NCBI RefSeq assembly: GCF_000744735.1
Contig: NZ_JQMM01000001.1
Coordinates: 1,178,001-1,242,000 of the forward strand
Origin: Porticoccus hydrocarbonoclasticus MCTG13d
GTDB taxonomy: Bacteria; Pseudomonadota; Gammaproteobacteria; Pseudomonadales; Porticoccaceae
Direction: 5' to 3'
Length of the DNA: 64,000 nt
Made by a program: the position numbers and the translations under genes
Notes under the pieces: generated by a model
What the model was told of the DNA's origin: nothing
Database searches by the model: none
The model's input: only the letters and a program-made list of their open reading frames with translations
Shown: positions 7,665-16,249 of the stretch, piece by piece
Position numbering within the stretch: position 1 is the first letter of the stretch
Layout of the letters: every line of letters starts with the position of its first letter

Positions 7665-8807
7665 TCAGTCGCCCTGGTTTTTTCGATGGTCTTCCAGGGT
7701 GTCCACTCCATCCCTGAGCCAGGCCAGCAAACCGCCGCCGAGGCTGCGCGCCTGGAACCCTTGCTGTCGCAGCAATTCCACGGCCTTGCCGCTGCGGACA
7801 CCACTTTGACAGTAACAGAGCACAGTGCCCCCATTCTCCAGCTCCTCTAGGCGCTGGGGTAATTCATCGACGGGAATATGCCGGCCACCGATATGGAATG
7901 CCCGCCGTTCTTCGGAACCACGCACATCCAGCAGCACACAGTCGCCCTGATGGAAGCGCTGGCGAAAGGCTTCGGGGTGCAACACATCAGCAGATTGAGC
8001 GTCGGCGGCACACTGGGGTTCAGACCGCTTTGGCAGCTCGGGCGCGGTGGCGGGATCGCGGCAGGCGGGGCAGTCGTCGCTGTGGGACAGTTGAATGGAG
8101 CGAAATTCCAGATTGAGGGCGTCTACCAGCAACAGGTGATTTTTCAAGGGTGTCGGCAGCCCCAGTAGGTATTTGATGGCCTCGTTGGCCTGTAATACAC
8201 CGAGCAGCCCTGGTAGTACGCCGATCACCCCGGCACTGTTGCAGTCCTCCACATTGACGGGAGGCTTCGGAAACAGACAGCGGAAACAGGCATTGCCAGG
8301 GGTAAACAGAGCGCATTGGCCAAAGAATTTCTGGATGCTGGCAAATACCCAGGGTTTGTTCAGGGCACAGCAGTGGTCGTTGATCAGATAGCGGGCGCTG
8401 AAATTGTCGGTACAGTCCACCACCAGGTCGGCGGTGGCCACCAGCTCGGGGGCATTATCGGTGCTGAGAAACGCCTCGATGGCGTCGACGCGGATATCCG
8501 GGTTGAGACGCCGCAGTCGCTCCCCGGCGGCGGCGGCCTTGGGCTGTCCCACCTGTCTGTGCTCGAAGATGATCTGCCGCTGCAGGTTGCTGGTGTCCAC
8601 GACATCACCGTCTACCAGCGTAAGGTGACCGATTCCGGCGGCGGCCAGATAAAGCGCCACCGGCGAACCCAGTCCACCGGCACCAATCACCAGAATATGG
8701 GACTGTTTTAATTTCAGTTGTCCAGCGGCGCCCACTTCCGGAAGCTGGATGTGCCGGGTATAGCGCAGCCATTCGCTGGCACTGAAGCTGGTTGTATTTT
8801 CATTCAT
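7665..8807 (-). CDS. moeB: MoeB-type adenylyltransferase with C-terminal rhodanese domain (MoeB/MoeZ)
   Basis: 380 residues. The N-terminal E1-like domain (about 1-250) has GAGGLGSPVALYLAAAG, VDGDVVDTSNLQRQ and CTDNFSARYLIND for ATP binding and catalysis, and zinc-site pairs CFRC and CPAC. The C-terminal rhodanese domain (about 275-375) keeps its active-site Cys in CYCQSGVRS. The enzyme adenylates the Gly-Gly end of MoaD (encoded at 21259-21507), and the rhodanese can supply the sulfur, making MoaD thiocarboxylate for molybdopterin synthase. It is oriented opposite to its neighbours. Such fusions are called MoeZ or MoeBR in other bacteria. Confidence 0.94.
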   Translation of the reverse strand: MNENTTSFSASEWLRYTRHIQLPEVGAAGQLKLKQSHILVIGAGGLGSPVALYLAAAGIGHLTLVDGDVVDTSNLQRQIIFEHRQVGQPKAAAAGERLRRLNPDIRVDAIEAFLSTDNAPELVATADLVVDCTDNFSARYLINDHCCALNKPWVFASIQKFFGQCALFTPGNACFRCLFPKPPVNVEDCNSAGVIGVLPGLLGVLQANEAIKYLLGLPTPLKNHLLLVDALNLEFRSIQLSHSDDCPACRDPATAPELPKRSEPQCAADAQSADVLHPEAFRQRFHQGDCVLLDVRGSEERRAFHIGGRHIPVDELPQRLEELENGGTVLCYCQSGVRSGKAVELLRQQGFQARSLGGGLLAWLRDGVDTLEDHRKNQGD

Positions 8808-9021
8808 GGGTCACTCTACTCCGGTTTAATGGTGGCTGCCAATCGGCACCGGCAAGTTGCACAGGATGTAAGTTAGGGGTGGCATGGATGTACTTTCCAG
8901 TGGGCAATTCTATTACCGTGTCGCACTCCGGCGAGTCGACCACGCCAATTTCTCCATCTCCTTCTCGATATTTAAGGTGAGGGCGGAGTTGCTGATATTG
9001 GCGTAGATCTTTATAAGAAAG
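8800..9021 (-). pseudogene. Unassigned ORF relic abutting moeB
   Basis: An open frame of 73 codons without a convincing start runs from just after the porin-relic stop to a TGA that overlaps the moeB start. The reading contains [19 protein letters not shown] and IHATPNLHPVQLAG, which look like genuine coding sequence, but I do not recognise the family. It is probably the 3' end of a gene whose front was deleted. It continues in the same frame as the upstream porin relic, possibly by chance at a deletion joint. Confidence 0.45.
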
Positions 9022-9338
9022 TTACGGCTGGTAATCATCGGCTTCAAGCACGTCCATACCCAGTCTGGCGGTCAGCAGTTTGGTGGTCTCCAGGTTGTAG
9101 TAATCAGCGTCATAGCTGGCCGGGTTGTCCTTGTAGTCGGATTGCCATGCGTATTCTGCTGTGTAGAGCCATTTGGTGTCATTGCCCTGTGTACCGGACA
9201 ACCGGACACCTTAGGTTTTACTGGATGCGGAGGGTGCATCTTCCAGATCCAGCAGGTAGGCGTAGGCAGTCAGAATACCTACACTAAGGCCCTGGTAATT
9301 GATATTGATGATATCGGCGCTGCTGTTCCAAGCGACAT
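9022..9338 (-). pseudogene. Relic of an alginate-export-type outer membrane porin
   Basis: The minus strand reads ADVAWNSSADIINI, NYQGLSVGILTAYAYLLDL, EDAPSASSKT, then an in-frame TAA, then GVRLSG, TKWLYTAEYAWQSDYKDNP and [20 protein letters not shown] before a second stop. These are strings typical of the alginate-export porin family, whose genes often sit with nitrate transporter and assimilation genes in marine gammaproteobacteria. Only about 105 codons remain, with no start or signal peptide and an internal nonsense codon, so it is non-functional. Its 5' side abuts the moaA relic at about 9338. Confidence 0.8.
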
Positions 9339-9488
9339 CTGCGTGCGGTGACGCGCCCTTATGCTCAAGACATGCCCGGTTTACAGAATGCTGTTGTCAA
9401 TGCAATGGCACTGAAGCCGGAACCATACTATTTTTACCACGATGACAAACCGCAAGTATTGCGCTTTATGAATGCCACCGGTGGTTAA
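9339..9488 (+). pseudogene. moaA: Degenerate second copy of the moaA 3' end
   Basis: The frame ending at TAA 9486-9488 reads LRAVTRPYAQDMPGLQNAVV, NAMALKPEPYYFYHDDKPQV, LRFMNATGG. The intact MoaA end (6152-6301) reads LRAVIRAHPGDMDVLKTAIV, AAMAIKPERHHFYDPDRPQV, VRFMNATGG. Similarity starts abruptly at 9339 and upstream codons include stops. It is a diverged paralogue rather than a recent duplicate, since many residues differ. It ends 11 bp before nnrS. Confidence 0.9.
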
Positions 9489-9499
9489 CGGGAATCAGG

Positions 9500-10708
9500 A
9501 TGATCGAAATACAAGAGCCTCAATCAAGTAATTCGCCGGCATGGCTTAATCTGGGCTTCCGGCCTTTCTTTATAGGTGCGGCCCTGTTTGCTGTGCTGTC
9601 CATGTCGATCTGGGCGGCGATTTTTCCGCTGCAAATACTATCGCCCTTGAATCAATTGGCCCCGACCGTCTGGCACGCTCACGAAATGATCTACGGCTAC
9701 GCAGTGGCGGTGATTGCCGGGTTCCTGCTGGCTGCGGTGAAAAACTGGACAGGTCTGCAGACACCCAGGGGCGCATTATTGTTTCTGTTATTCTTTTTGT
9801 GGCTGGCCGCGCGGTTGTCGCCCCTTTCCGGATTGTTTTCAGAAGAAGGGCTGCCATTGCAGTGGACCGCTTTCGCCGATCTGTTGTTCATGGTCATGCT
9901 GATCCCGGCGGTGGCAATGCCGATCATTCGCGCCAAATCCCAGCGCAATCTGGTGGTGATTGCCATACTGGCGCTGCTGCTGACTGGCAACGGTCTCTTC
10001 TATCTCGGGGTTTTCGGCATACTGGCTGACGGTATCCGGCTGGGGCTGTACCTGGGTTTTTACAGCATCATCGCTCTGGTATTGATGATCGGAAGGCGGG
10101 TGATCCCCTTTTTCACCGAGCGTGGTGTCGGCTATTCGGTCACCCTGACCAACTATCTCTGGCTGGACAAGGCCGTGCCGTTCCTGATGGTCGCCTTTAT
10201 TGCCGCTGAGCTGCTCGCACCGGGAAACCTGCCGACAATAGTAGTGGCCGCCGTTCTGACCGTGCTACTGGGACTTCGCCTGTTCGGTTGGCACACCAAA
10301 GGTATCTGGCGCAAGCCATTACTGTGGGTGCTGCATGTGGCCTACGGCCTGGTGGTGGTGGGCTTTGCCCTGAACGTGGCGGCAGCTCTGACTGGCATTT
10401 CCCCATTCCTGGCGGTGCACGCCTTTGCCCTAGGGGGGATCGGCCTGATGACCCTCGGCATGATGGCCCGGGTGTCCCTGGGGCACACCGGGCGCAATAT
10501 CCTTGCACCGCCCTCGGCAGTAATCTGGATGTTTCTGCTGTTGTGTGGCGCTGCACTGTTGCGGGTGTTTGTGCCGTTGCTGGCCCCCGCTTATTACGCT
10601 CTTTGGGTCGGTCTGTCCCAGCTGAGCTGGATCTTGGCGTTTGTGCTGTTCTCGCTGATCTATATCCCGATGCTGGTGACGCCTCGGGTGGATGGTCAGC
10701 TGGGGTAG
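9500..10708 (+). CDS. nnrS: NnrS family membrane protein
   Basis: 402 residues with about twelve hydrophobic helices, starting at ATG 9500 with GGGA 7 bases upstream. Features of NnrS (a haem- and copper-containing membrane protein in Rhodobacter) are the N-terminal LGFRPFFIGAALFA, the conserved PTVWHAHEMIYGYA with two His, and AVHAFALGGIGLMTLGMMARV followed by SLGHTGR. NnrS proteins accompany nitrite and NO reductase genes and protect against nitrosative stress. Its position before norCBQD fits that role. Any original upstream promoter was probably altered by the relic junction 11 bp upstream. Confidence 0.93.
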   Translation: MIEIQEPQSSNSPAWLNLGFRPFFIGAALFAVLSMSIWAAIFPLQILSPLNQLAPTVWHAHEMIYGYAVAVIAGFLLAAVKNWTGLQTPRGALLFLLFFLWLAARLSPLSGLFSEEGLPLQWTAFADLLFMVMLIPAVAMPIIRAKSQRNLVVIAILALLLTGNGLFYLGVFGILADGIRLGLYLGFYSIIALVLMIGRRVIPFFTERGVGYSVTLTNYLWLDKAVPFLMVAFIAAELLAPGNLPTIVVAAVLTVLLGLRLFGWHTKGIWRKPLLWVLHVAYGLVVVGFALNVAAALTGISPFLAVHAFALGGIGLMTLGMMARVSLGHTGRNILAPPSAVIWMFLLLCGAALLRVFVPLLAPAYYALWVGLSQLSWILAFVLFSLIYIPMLVTPRVDGQLG

Positions 10709-10718
10709 TTGTATAGGT

Positions 10719-10747
10719 ATAAGTGGGGTCATATAAGTGTATAAGTG
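10719..10747 (+). repeat. Triple ATAAGTG direct repeat upstream of norC
   Basis: ATAAGTG occurs at 10719-10725, 10733-10739 and 10741-10747. About 25 bp further on, ACTTATTCTTATTTAACTTA (10773-10792) presents related motifs in the opposite orientation. The 263-bp nnrS-norC gap otherwise holds AT-rich sequence before norC, and I did not find a clean FNR/Dnr (TTGAT-N4-ATCAA) or NorR-type site. The repeats may bind a regulator or form a stem; function unknown. Confidence 0.4.
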
Positions 10748-10971
10748 ACGTCTGATCTGTCGCCATGCCCCAACTTATTCTTATTTAACTTATTTGAGGT
10801 TTTTACCTGGCTCAATGCAGTAGTCTGGCAGTGGTAAATGTTCTTGAAAGGTGGAGGTCCCCGCCCTGGGAGTAGGGTTGGTGGGATTGCCAGATAGGTG
10901 CTAGTGTGAATAGAACGGTGTGTAACATCATTTGAAAAACTAAAATAATAACTGTGCATGGGAAGGTGTTT

Positions 10972-11424
10972 ATGACAGAAAAACTGACTCGTTCCGGAGC
11001 CCGAAATATCTTCTTTGGCGGTTCGCTATTCTTTTTTATTGTCTTCGCTGCTCTGACTGTCCACAGCCATTTTTACATGGTGAACACTTCTACCGATAAG
11101 GAGGGGTTGACGGAGTCTGTCAAGCTGGGCAAACACGTATGGGAGAAGAACAGTTGTATCAACTGCCATACCATCTTGGGGGAGGGCGCATACTTCGGTC
11201 CCGAACTGGGTAATGTCTGGCATCGTTATGGAGGCAGGGAAAATCCGGAGGCGGCCCGGGCCGGCATTAAGGGCTGGATCAAAGCACAGCCTCTGAATAT
11301 CGAGGGACGACGAAAAATGCCCGCCTTCGACCTTAGCGAGCCAGAACTTGATGCTCTGGTGGATTTTTTCCGCTGGACAGACGATATCGACACCCAGGGT
11401 TGGCCACCTCATCCCTCCGGTTGA
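10972..11424 (+). CDS. norC: Nitric oxide reductase subunit C (NorC)
   Basis: I set the start at ATG 10972 with GGAAGG 6 bases upstream. The 150-residue protein has one N-terminal membrane anchor (about 12-32) and a periplasmic cytochrome c domain with CINCH (Cys62, Cys65, His66) and Met116 in RRKMPAF as axial ligand. NorC passes electrons from periplasmic donors to NorB. norB follows 90 bp downstream with its own strong ribosome site, and norQ and norD complete the usual assembly set. Confidence 0.97.
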   Translation: MTEKLTRSGARNIFFGGSLFFFIVFAALTVHSHFYMVNTSTDKEGLTESVKLGKHVWEKNSCINCHTILGEGAYFGPELGNVWHRYGGRENPEAARAGIKGWIKAQPLNIEGRRKMPAFDLSEPELDALVDFFRWTDDIDTQGWPPHPSG

Positions 11425-11445
11425 TGTGTTCATCGGGGTCACAAA

Positions 11446-11458
11446 TGGGGTCGCCCCA
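11446..11458 (+). other. Small hairpin in the norC-norB gap
   Basis: TGGGG-TCG-CCCCA forms a tight 5-bp stem 22 bp after the norC stop, with no T-run. It could affect transcript processing or stability between norC and norB; this is inference. Confidence 0.35.
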
Positions 11459-11514
11459 ATATCCAGAAGTCTGTCGAAAACCCCGAGATAATAATTAAAA
11501 GGAGATAATTGACG

Positions 11515-12852
11515 ATGAAATACGAAACTCAGAAGGTGGCCCTCCCGTTTTTCATGGTCGCGATGGCGCTGTTTGTGCTGCAGGTGGTGTTTGGCCTGCT
11601 AGCGGCTACTGTCTATGTTTTGCCTGAGTTCATGACTGAGGCCATGCCGTTCCACATCATGCGCATGAGTCACACCAATCTGTTGATCGTATGGCTGTTG
11701 ATGGGTTTTATGGGGTGCACCTATTACCTGATGCCGGAGGAGGCGGAAACGGATATTCACAGCCCCAAGCTGGCCTACCTGCAGCTTGCCCTGTTTGCTG
11801 TGGCCGGTGCCGGTTCTCTCGTTAGTTATCAGTTCGGTATCCATGAGGGGCGGGAGTTTCTGGAGCAACCCCTCTGGGCAAAAATCCTGATTACCGTCTC
11901 CTTTTTGATCTTTCTCTACAACACCAGCATCACTCTCTACAAGGGCCGCCGAACGGCAATCAACATGGTGTTGATGCTGGGACTGTGGCTGGCAGCGATA
12001 TTTTGGCTGTTCGCCTTTTACAATCCGGCCAACTTGGCCGTGGACAAGCTCTACTGGTGGTGGGTCGTCCATGTCTGGGTCGAGGGTGTCTGGGAGTTGA
12101 TCATGGGATCACTGCTGGCTTATCTGTTGATCAAAATGACCGGTGTCGACCGCGAAATCATTGAGAAGTGGCTGTACGTCATTATCGGACTGGCCCTCTT
12201 TTCCGGTCTCCTGGGGACGGGTCACCATTACTACTGGATCGGCGCCCCCTGGTACTGGCAGCCCATCGGCAGTATTTTCTCCACCCTTGAAGTGCTGCCT
12301 TTCTTTGCCATGGTGCTGTTTGCCTTCTACATGTTCTGGAAGGGACGTCGCAATCATCCCAATAAGGCCGCCATGCTCTGGACCCTGGGCAGTGCCGCCG
12401 TAGCGTTCTTCGGGGCAGGTGTCTGGGGTTTCATGCACACCCTGTCCTTCGTCAATTACTACACCCACGGCACCCAGGTTACGGCTGCCCACGGTCACCT
12501 GGCTTTCTATGGTGCCTATGTGATGATGGTGCTGGCGGTCATCACCTACGCCATGCCTCAGTTGCGCCGGATGCAGCCCTATAACCAGATCCTCAATATG
12601 TGGAGCTTCTGGATAATGACCTCAGCCATGTGCTTTATGACATTTACTCTGACGTTTGCCGGCGTGGTACAGACCCACCTGCAAAGGGTCATGGGAATGA
12701 ACTACATGGAGGTGCAGTCCCAGCTGGGGCTGTTCTACGCCATGCGTCTGGGGGCGGGCGTGGTAGTGGCCGTGGCCGCACTGTTGTTCCTTTATGCCAC
12801 CTTCGGCCCGGCCCGGGAGCAGGTTGCCGACACGCCGACAGAACCCGTCTGA
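11515..12852 (+). CDS. norB: Nitric oxide reductase subunit B (NorB), cytochrome c-dependent type
   Basis: ATG 11515 follows AGGAGATAATTGACG; the in-frame TTG at 11509 is not needed. The 445-residue protein has about twelve membrane helices and all metal ligands expected of cNor: His53 (SHTN) and His328 for low-spin haem b, His326 for haem b3 (AHGHLAFYG), and His186, His237 and His238 for FeB, with Glu190 in VVHVWVEGVWE. It reduces 2 NO to N2O in the inner membrane. It lacks the long N-terminal extension of quinol-type NorZ, consistent with the separate norC. Confidence 0.98.
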   Translation: MKYETQKVALPFFMVAMALFVLQVVFGLLAATVYVLPEFMTEAMPFHIMRMSHTNLLIVWLLMGFMGCTYYLMPEEAETDIHSPKLAYLQLALFAVAGAGSLVSYQFGIHEGREFLEQPLWAKILITVSFLIFLYNTSITLYKGRRTAINMVLMLGLWLAAIFWLFAFYNPANLAVDKLYWWWVVHVWVEGVWELIMGSLLAYLLIKMTGVDREIIEKWLYVIIGLALFSGLLGTGHHYYWIGAPWYWQPIGSIFSTLEVLPFFAMVLFAFYMFWKGRRNHPNKAAMLWTLGSAAVAFFGAGVWGFMHTLSFVNYYTHGTQVTAAHGHLAFYGAYVMMVLAVITYAMPQLRRMQPYNQILNMWSFWIMTSAMCFMTFTLTFAGVVQTHLQRVMGMNYMEVQSQLGLFYAMRLGAGVVVAVAALLFLYATFGPAREQVADTPTEPV

Positions 12853-12862
12853 ATAGAATAGC

Positions 12863-12879
12863 AGCGCCTGAAAGGCGCT
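12863..12879 (+). other. Hairpin between norB and norQ
   Basis: AGCGCCT-GAA-AGGCGCT is a perfect 7-bp stem 10 bp after the norB stop, without a T-run. It may protect the 3' end of the norCB message and so set different expression of the structural and assembly genes (inference). Confidence 0.45.
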
Positions 12880-12922
12880 ATTGCCTGTCGGTGGTGGCGC
12901 CGGTATCAACTGGGAAAAAATC

Positions 12923-13741
12923 ATGTCCGACTCTGCTGAATCTATTTCCCATTCCGATGGGAATCTACCCTTCTATCGTCCCGTTGGAGACGAGTGTGAG
13001 TTGTTTCGTCACGCCTGGGAACACCGGTTGCCGCTGTTACTGAAGGGGCCCACGGGTTGCGGCAAGACCCGGTTCGTCCACCATATGGCGGCCAAACTAA
13101 GCAGGCCCTTGTTTACAGTGTCCTGTCACGACGATCTGACTGCGGCAGATCTCACCGGTCGCTATCTGCTGCGTGGTGGCGAGACCCAGTGGGTGGATGG
13201 CCCCCTGACCCGGGCCGTCCGTGAAGGTGGTATCTGCTATCTGGATGAAGTAGTGGAGGCGCGCAAGGATGTTACCGTGGTTCTGCATCCGCTTACTGAC
13301 GACCGGCGTGTGCTGCCTCTGGAACGCACCGGTGAACTGTTGCAGGCGCCTCCGGATTTTATGCTGGTGGTGTCCTATAATCCCGGCTATCAGCATATTC
13401 TCAAATCCCTCAAGCCCAGTACCCGTCAGCGCTTTGTCGCACTCAGTTTTGATTTTCCACCACCGGCCCTGGAGCGGGATATCGTCGCCCGTGAGAGTGG
13501 TTTGGCGGCCGATCAGTGCACGGCACTGGTGAATCTGGCGGTCCGCCTGCGGACGCTGAAGGGGCAGGATCTGGACGAGACTGTTTCCACCCGCCTGCTG
13601 ATCTACTGTGCCACCCTGATGGCCGCCGGAGTGTCGACACTGCAGGCGGCCCGTGCCACGCTGGTGGAACCGCTGAGCGATGACATCGATATTCAGGAAG
13701 GGTTGCTGGAGGCCATCCGCGCCACCTTCGGCGATGAATGA
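12923..13741 (+). CDS. norQ: NorQ/CbbQ-type MoxR-like AAA+ ATPase
   Basis: 272 residues from ATG 12923; an in-frame TTG at 12881 would add a sequence overlapping the hairpin region. Walker A is KGPTGCGKTR and Walker B GICYLDEVVE, followed by a sensor-like VVSYNPGYQ and the C-terminal CbbQ domain. NorQ acts with the VWA protein NorD to insert or activate the non-haem iron of NorB. Its stop overlaps the norD start (ATGA, 13738-13741), so the two are translationally coupled. Confidence 0.95.
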   Translation: MSDSAESISHSDGNLPFYRPVGDECELFRHAWEHRLPLLLKGPTGCGKTRFVHHMAAKLSRPLFTVSCHDDLTAADLTGRYLLRGGETQWVDGPLTRAVREGGICYLDEVVEARKDVTVVLHPLTDDRRVLPLERTGELLQAPPDFMLVVSYNPGYQHILKSLKPSTRQRFVALSFDFPPPALERDIVARESGLAADQCTALVNLAVRLRTLKGQDLDETVSTRLLIYCATLMAAGVSTLQAARATLVEPLSDDIDIQEGLLEAIRATFGDE

Positions 13742-15684
13742 TGAGCCGTCGGGGTCTGCTGGAGTTTCTGGAGCTGGAAGAGTGGGTAGGGCAGCGTTGG
13801 CATCGCTGGGCTTCCCGGGCTGCCAGTTATCCCCATTATCCCGAGGCAATGGTCAGGTTCCGGGCGCTGGAGAAAAGTCTGGCGGTCTTTTTTCGCCTTA
13901 GCGGTGGAGACCCGGGTCTTGAGCTCGGTGCCATATCCGCCCGGGCGTCCGGACATCGGCTCCGCTGGCGGCAGCGCCTGGGGTTCGACGAAGAGCTCCT
14001 GGATCTGGCCCGGGTGGACGAGCAACATCTGCTGTTGCCGCCGCACATTGACCTGCTTCCCGACCGGAACCTCAATCGTGATTTGTATTTCTGGCTGGCT
14101 GCTTACCTGGCCTGTGCCCAGTCACTGCCGTCTGAGCCGGACTCACTGCGCCGGGATATCCTCACCCTCCGGGAAGTGCGGCGCACCAGTGGTATGGTGC
14201 TGGCTGCTTACCCGGGCCTCGGTGCACGCCATGACCGATTGTGCTCAGCTCTACTGGCGCGCCGCCCCAAGCGGCAACTACCGCGTCTGGAGGCAGCACT
14301 AGAGGCAGTGATCCGTCGATTGCTTGGCGACTCGATGCCCCTGGTCGGGGTTGCCAGAGATCTTTATTCTGCTGTTCTCGACGATAGAACACTGTATGAG
14401 TGGCTTGCACCGAAAGGCTATCGACCACCGCTGCCGGTACCCCTTTGGGGAGAAGCAGTAATGTTGGGAACGGTGCCCCGTACACCGGATGAACAGGAAG
14501 ATGTTACCGACGACAGTGAGGCGCAGATGGGGCCAGAGGGGCGACGCAAGGCCAGCCGTCGCCGCCAAACTGAGAGTGAACGGGACGATCCTCTGGTGTT
14601 CAACCGCTTCGAGAAAATGCTTTCCATTGCCGAGATGGTAAATCTGAACCGTCTGGTGGACGATGAGGAGGACGAAGATGCTCACAAGTCCGCCGAACAG
14701 CTGGATGAGATCACCGTCAGTCCCCACCATAAAAAAGCCGCCGCAAAAATCAGGCTGGATCTGGACTTGCCTCCAGATGTTGCCGCCGGTGCTCCGCTGT
14801 CGGGAAAATACCGATACCCGGAGTGGGATTACCGCAAAGGTCGTTATCTACCGGAGCACTGTCAGGTTCTTGTTGAGCCCTACAGCGAGGCAGAGCAGAC
14901 CATGCCACAGGACGAAGCGGCCCGGCGCAGGATTCTGAGTGTGCGGCGCCAGTTTGAGGCGCTGCGCCCGGGCCGCGAGGTGCTGCGAGGCCAACTGGAG
15001 GGGACGGAGCTGGATATGGATGCCGTCGTCCGTGCCCACTGCGACTTGGCCGCCACTGGCACAGCCAGTGACGGTCTTTACCTCGCCTCACTGCCACGTA
15101 CCCGGGATCTGGCGGTGGATATTCTGGTGGATGTCTCCCTGTCGACGGATGCCTGGCTGGAGGATCGGCGGGTGATCGATGTGGCCCGGGAGGCGCTGTT
15201 GGCTCTAGCCCACGGCCTGTCCCTGTCCGGCGACGACTACGCCATCCACTGTTTTACCTCCCGACGGAGAGAACAGGTTTGGGTGAGTACCCTGAAGTCC
15301 TTTGATGAGGTTATGGGGGAACGGGTAGAGCGACGAATTCAGGCTCTGCAGCCGGGCCACTATACCCGTATGGGGCCGGCCATTCGTCATTGCACAGAAC
15401 TTCTGGCACAGCGCCACCAGCGCCACCGTCTGCTGCTGATGCTCAGCGACGGCAAACCCAACGACACTGACTATTACGAAGGCCGTTACGCTATCGAGGA
15501 TACCCGCAGGGCAATTCTCGATGCCCGGCAGCAGGAGGTACAGGTATTCGCTGTCACTGTGGACAGAGAGGCGGAAGCCTATCTGCCCCGCCTGTTTGGC
15601 CGAGGAGGTTGGGCTATGGTGAGTAGGCCGGAGCATCTGCCCCAGGCTTTGCCTGCTATCTATCGGCGGGTTACGTCGCGCTGA
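13738..15684 (+). CDS. norD: NorD, von Willebrand factor A domain activator of NO reductase
   Basis: The 648-residue cytosolic protein has a helical N-terminal region, a charged central stretch with DDEEDEDAH near residue 310, and a C-terminal VWA domain from about residue 455 with the MIDAS-type motif DVSLSTD and the later LMLSDGKPND. It forms the NorQ-NorD MoxR/VWA pair needed for NorB maturation. It starts inside the norQ stop and ends directly against a convergent gene (15685). Confidence 0.95.
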   Translation: MMSRRGLLEFLELEEWVGQRWHRWASRAASYPHYPEAMVRFRALEKSLAVFFRLSGGDPGLELGAISARASGHRLRWRQRLGFDEELLDLARVDEQHLLLPPHIDLLPDRNLNRDLYFWLAAYLACAQSLPSEPDSLRRDILTLREVRRTSGMVLAAYPGLGARHDRLCSALLARRPKRQLPRLEAALEAVIRRLLGDSMPLVGVARDLYSAVLDDRTLYEWLAPKGYRPPLPVPLWGEAVMLGTVPRTPDEQEDVTDDSEAQMGPEGRRKASRRRQTESERDDPLVFNRFEKMLSIAEMVNLNRLVDDEEDEDAHKSAEQLDEITVSPHHKKAAAKIRLDLDLPPDVAAGAPLSGKYRYPEWDYRKGRYLPEHCQVLVEPYSEAEQTMPQDEAARRRILSVRRQFEALRPGREVLRGQLEGTELDMDAVVRAHCDLAATGTASDGLYLASLPRTRDLAVDILVDVSLSTDAWLEDRRVIDVAREALLALAHGLSLSGDDYAIHCFTSRRREQVWVSTLKSFDEVMGERVERRIQALQPGHYTRMGPAIRHCTELLAQRHQRHRLLLMLSDGKPNDTDYYEGRYAIEDTRRAILDARQQEVQVFAVTVDREAEAYLPRLFGRGGWAMVSRPEHLPQALPAIYRRVTSR

Positions 15685-16098
15685 TCACTTCTTGGATGAG
15701 TGCCGACCAAAGAGCAGGCTTTTGGGGTTATCTATTGGGAGATTGGCGGTTAGCCGGTGAATACCGATGGCGCAGCGCCCCACCAGCCAGATCAACAGGG
15801 CAGTGAAGAATAGATACCCGAAAATCCAGGCAGTAACCGGGGATGCACCCAAGTAGCCAAGCCCCTGCCAGGAAGCGAAGGCCAGCGCACAGGCCATCAG
15901 GCCGATCCAAAACGTACGCGCCTGAAAACGGAGATGGCTAGCCACCCAGGGGGCACTGCCGGGGCATCGCCAATGGGCCAGAATTGCGGCTAGCGGAGCC
16001 GTCACCACTGTCATGATACTGCCCAGCAGCAGCCCATATATAACTATTGCCCAGCCCCGGCCGGTGGCGTCCTTGGTCTGTGATACGTTAATTGTCAT
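15685..16098 (-). CDS. Small integral membrane protein (DUF4870-like)
   Basis: 137 residues with hydrophobic segments at about 18-40, 65-84 and 88-108 and a cytosolic basic C-terminus. The arrangement and the C-terminal CAIGIHRLTANLPIDNPKS resemble DUF4870-like small membrane proteins, some of which sit near nor genes. The function is unknown. Its stop codon touches the norD stop (convergent, zero gap), so no separate terminator is present. Confidence 0.65.
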   Translation of the reverse strand: MTINVSQTKDATGRGWAIVIYGLLLGSIMTVVTAPLAAILAHWRCPGSAPWVASHLRFQARTFWIGLMACALAFASWQGLGYLGASPVTAWIFGYLFFTALLIWLVGRCAIGIHRLTANLPIDNPKSLLFGRHSSKK

Positions 16099-16192
16099 GG
16101 GTTGGTTTTAACATACTGGAAGCTTACACCGCTACTACCTCAATCTTACGGATACTTTAAAGAAGTCTCATAAATGGATAAAAGGGGTGTTT

Positions 16193-16249
16193 ATGTAGAA
16201 GAGAAAAAAATACAACCCCGAGTTCAAGCGGGATGTAACCTCGACACTA
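16193..16249 (+). mobile_element. Stub of an IS3-type transposase orfA
   Basis: Read in the frame starting at ATG 16193 (second codon TAG), the sequence gives KRKKYNPEFKRDVTSTL, closely like the N-terminus of IS3-family OrfA (K-R-K-Y-x-P-E-F-K). After about 17 codons the similarity ends. No inverted repeats, remaining transposase or target duplication were found. It abuts the truncated kinase and marks the place where an insertion sequence entered and was then mostly deleted. Confidence 0.7.

Noticed and set aside
10796-10971. FNR/Dnr-type site before norC
   Set aside because: TTGAG...CTCAA at about 10794-10815 has the wrong spacing (12 bp rather than 4) and does not fit TTGAT-N4-ATCAA.
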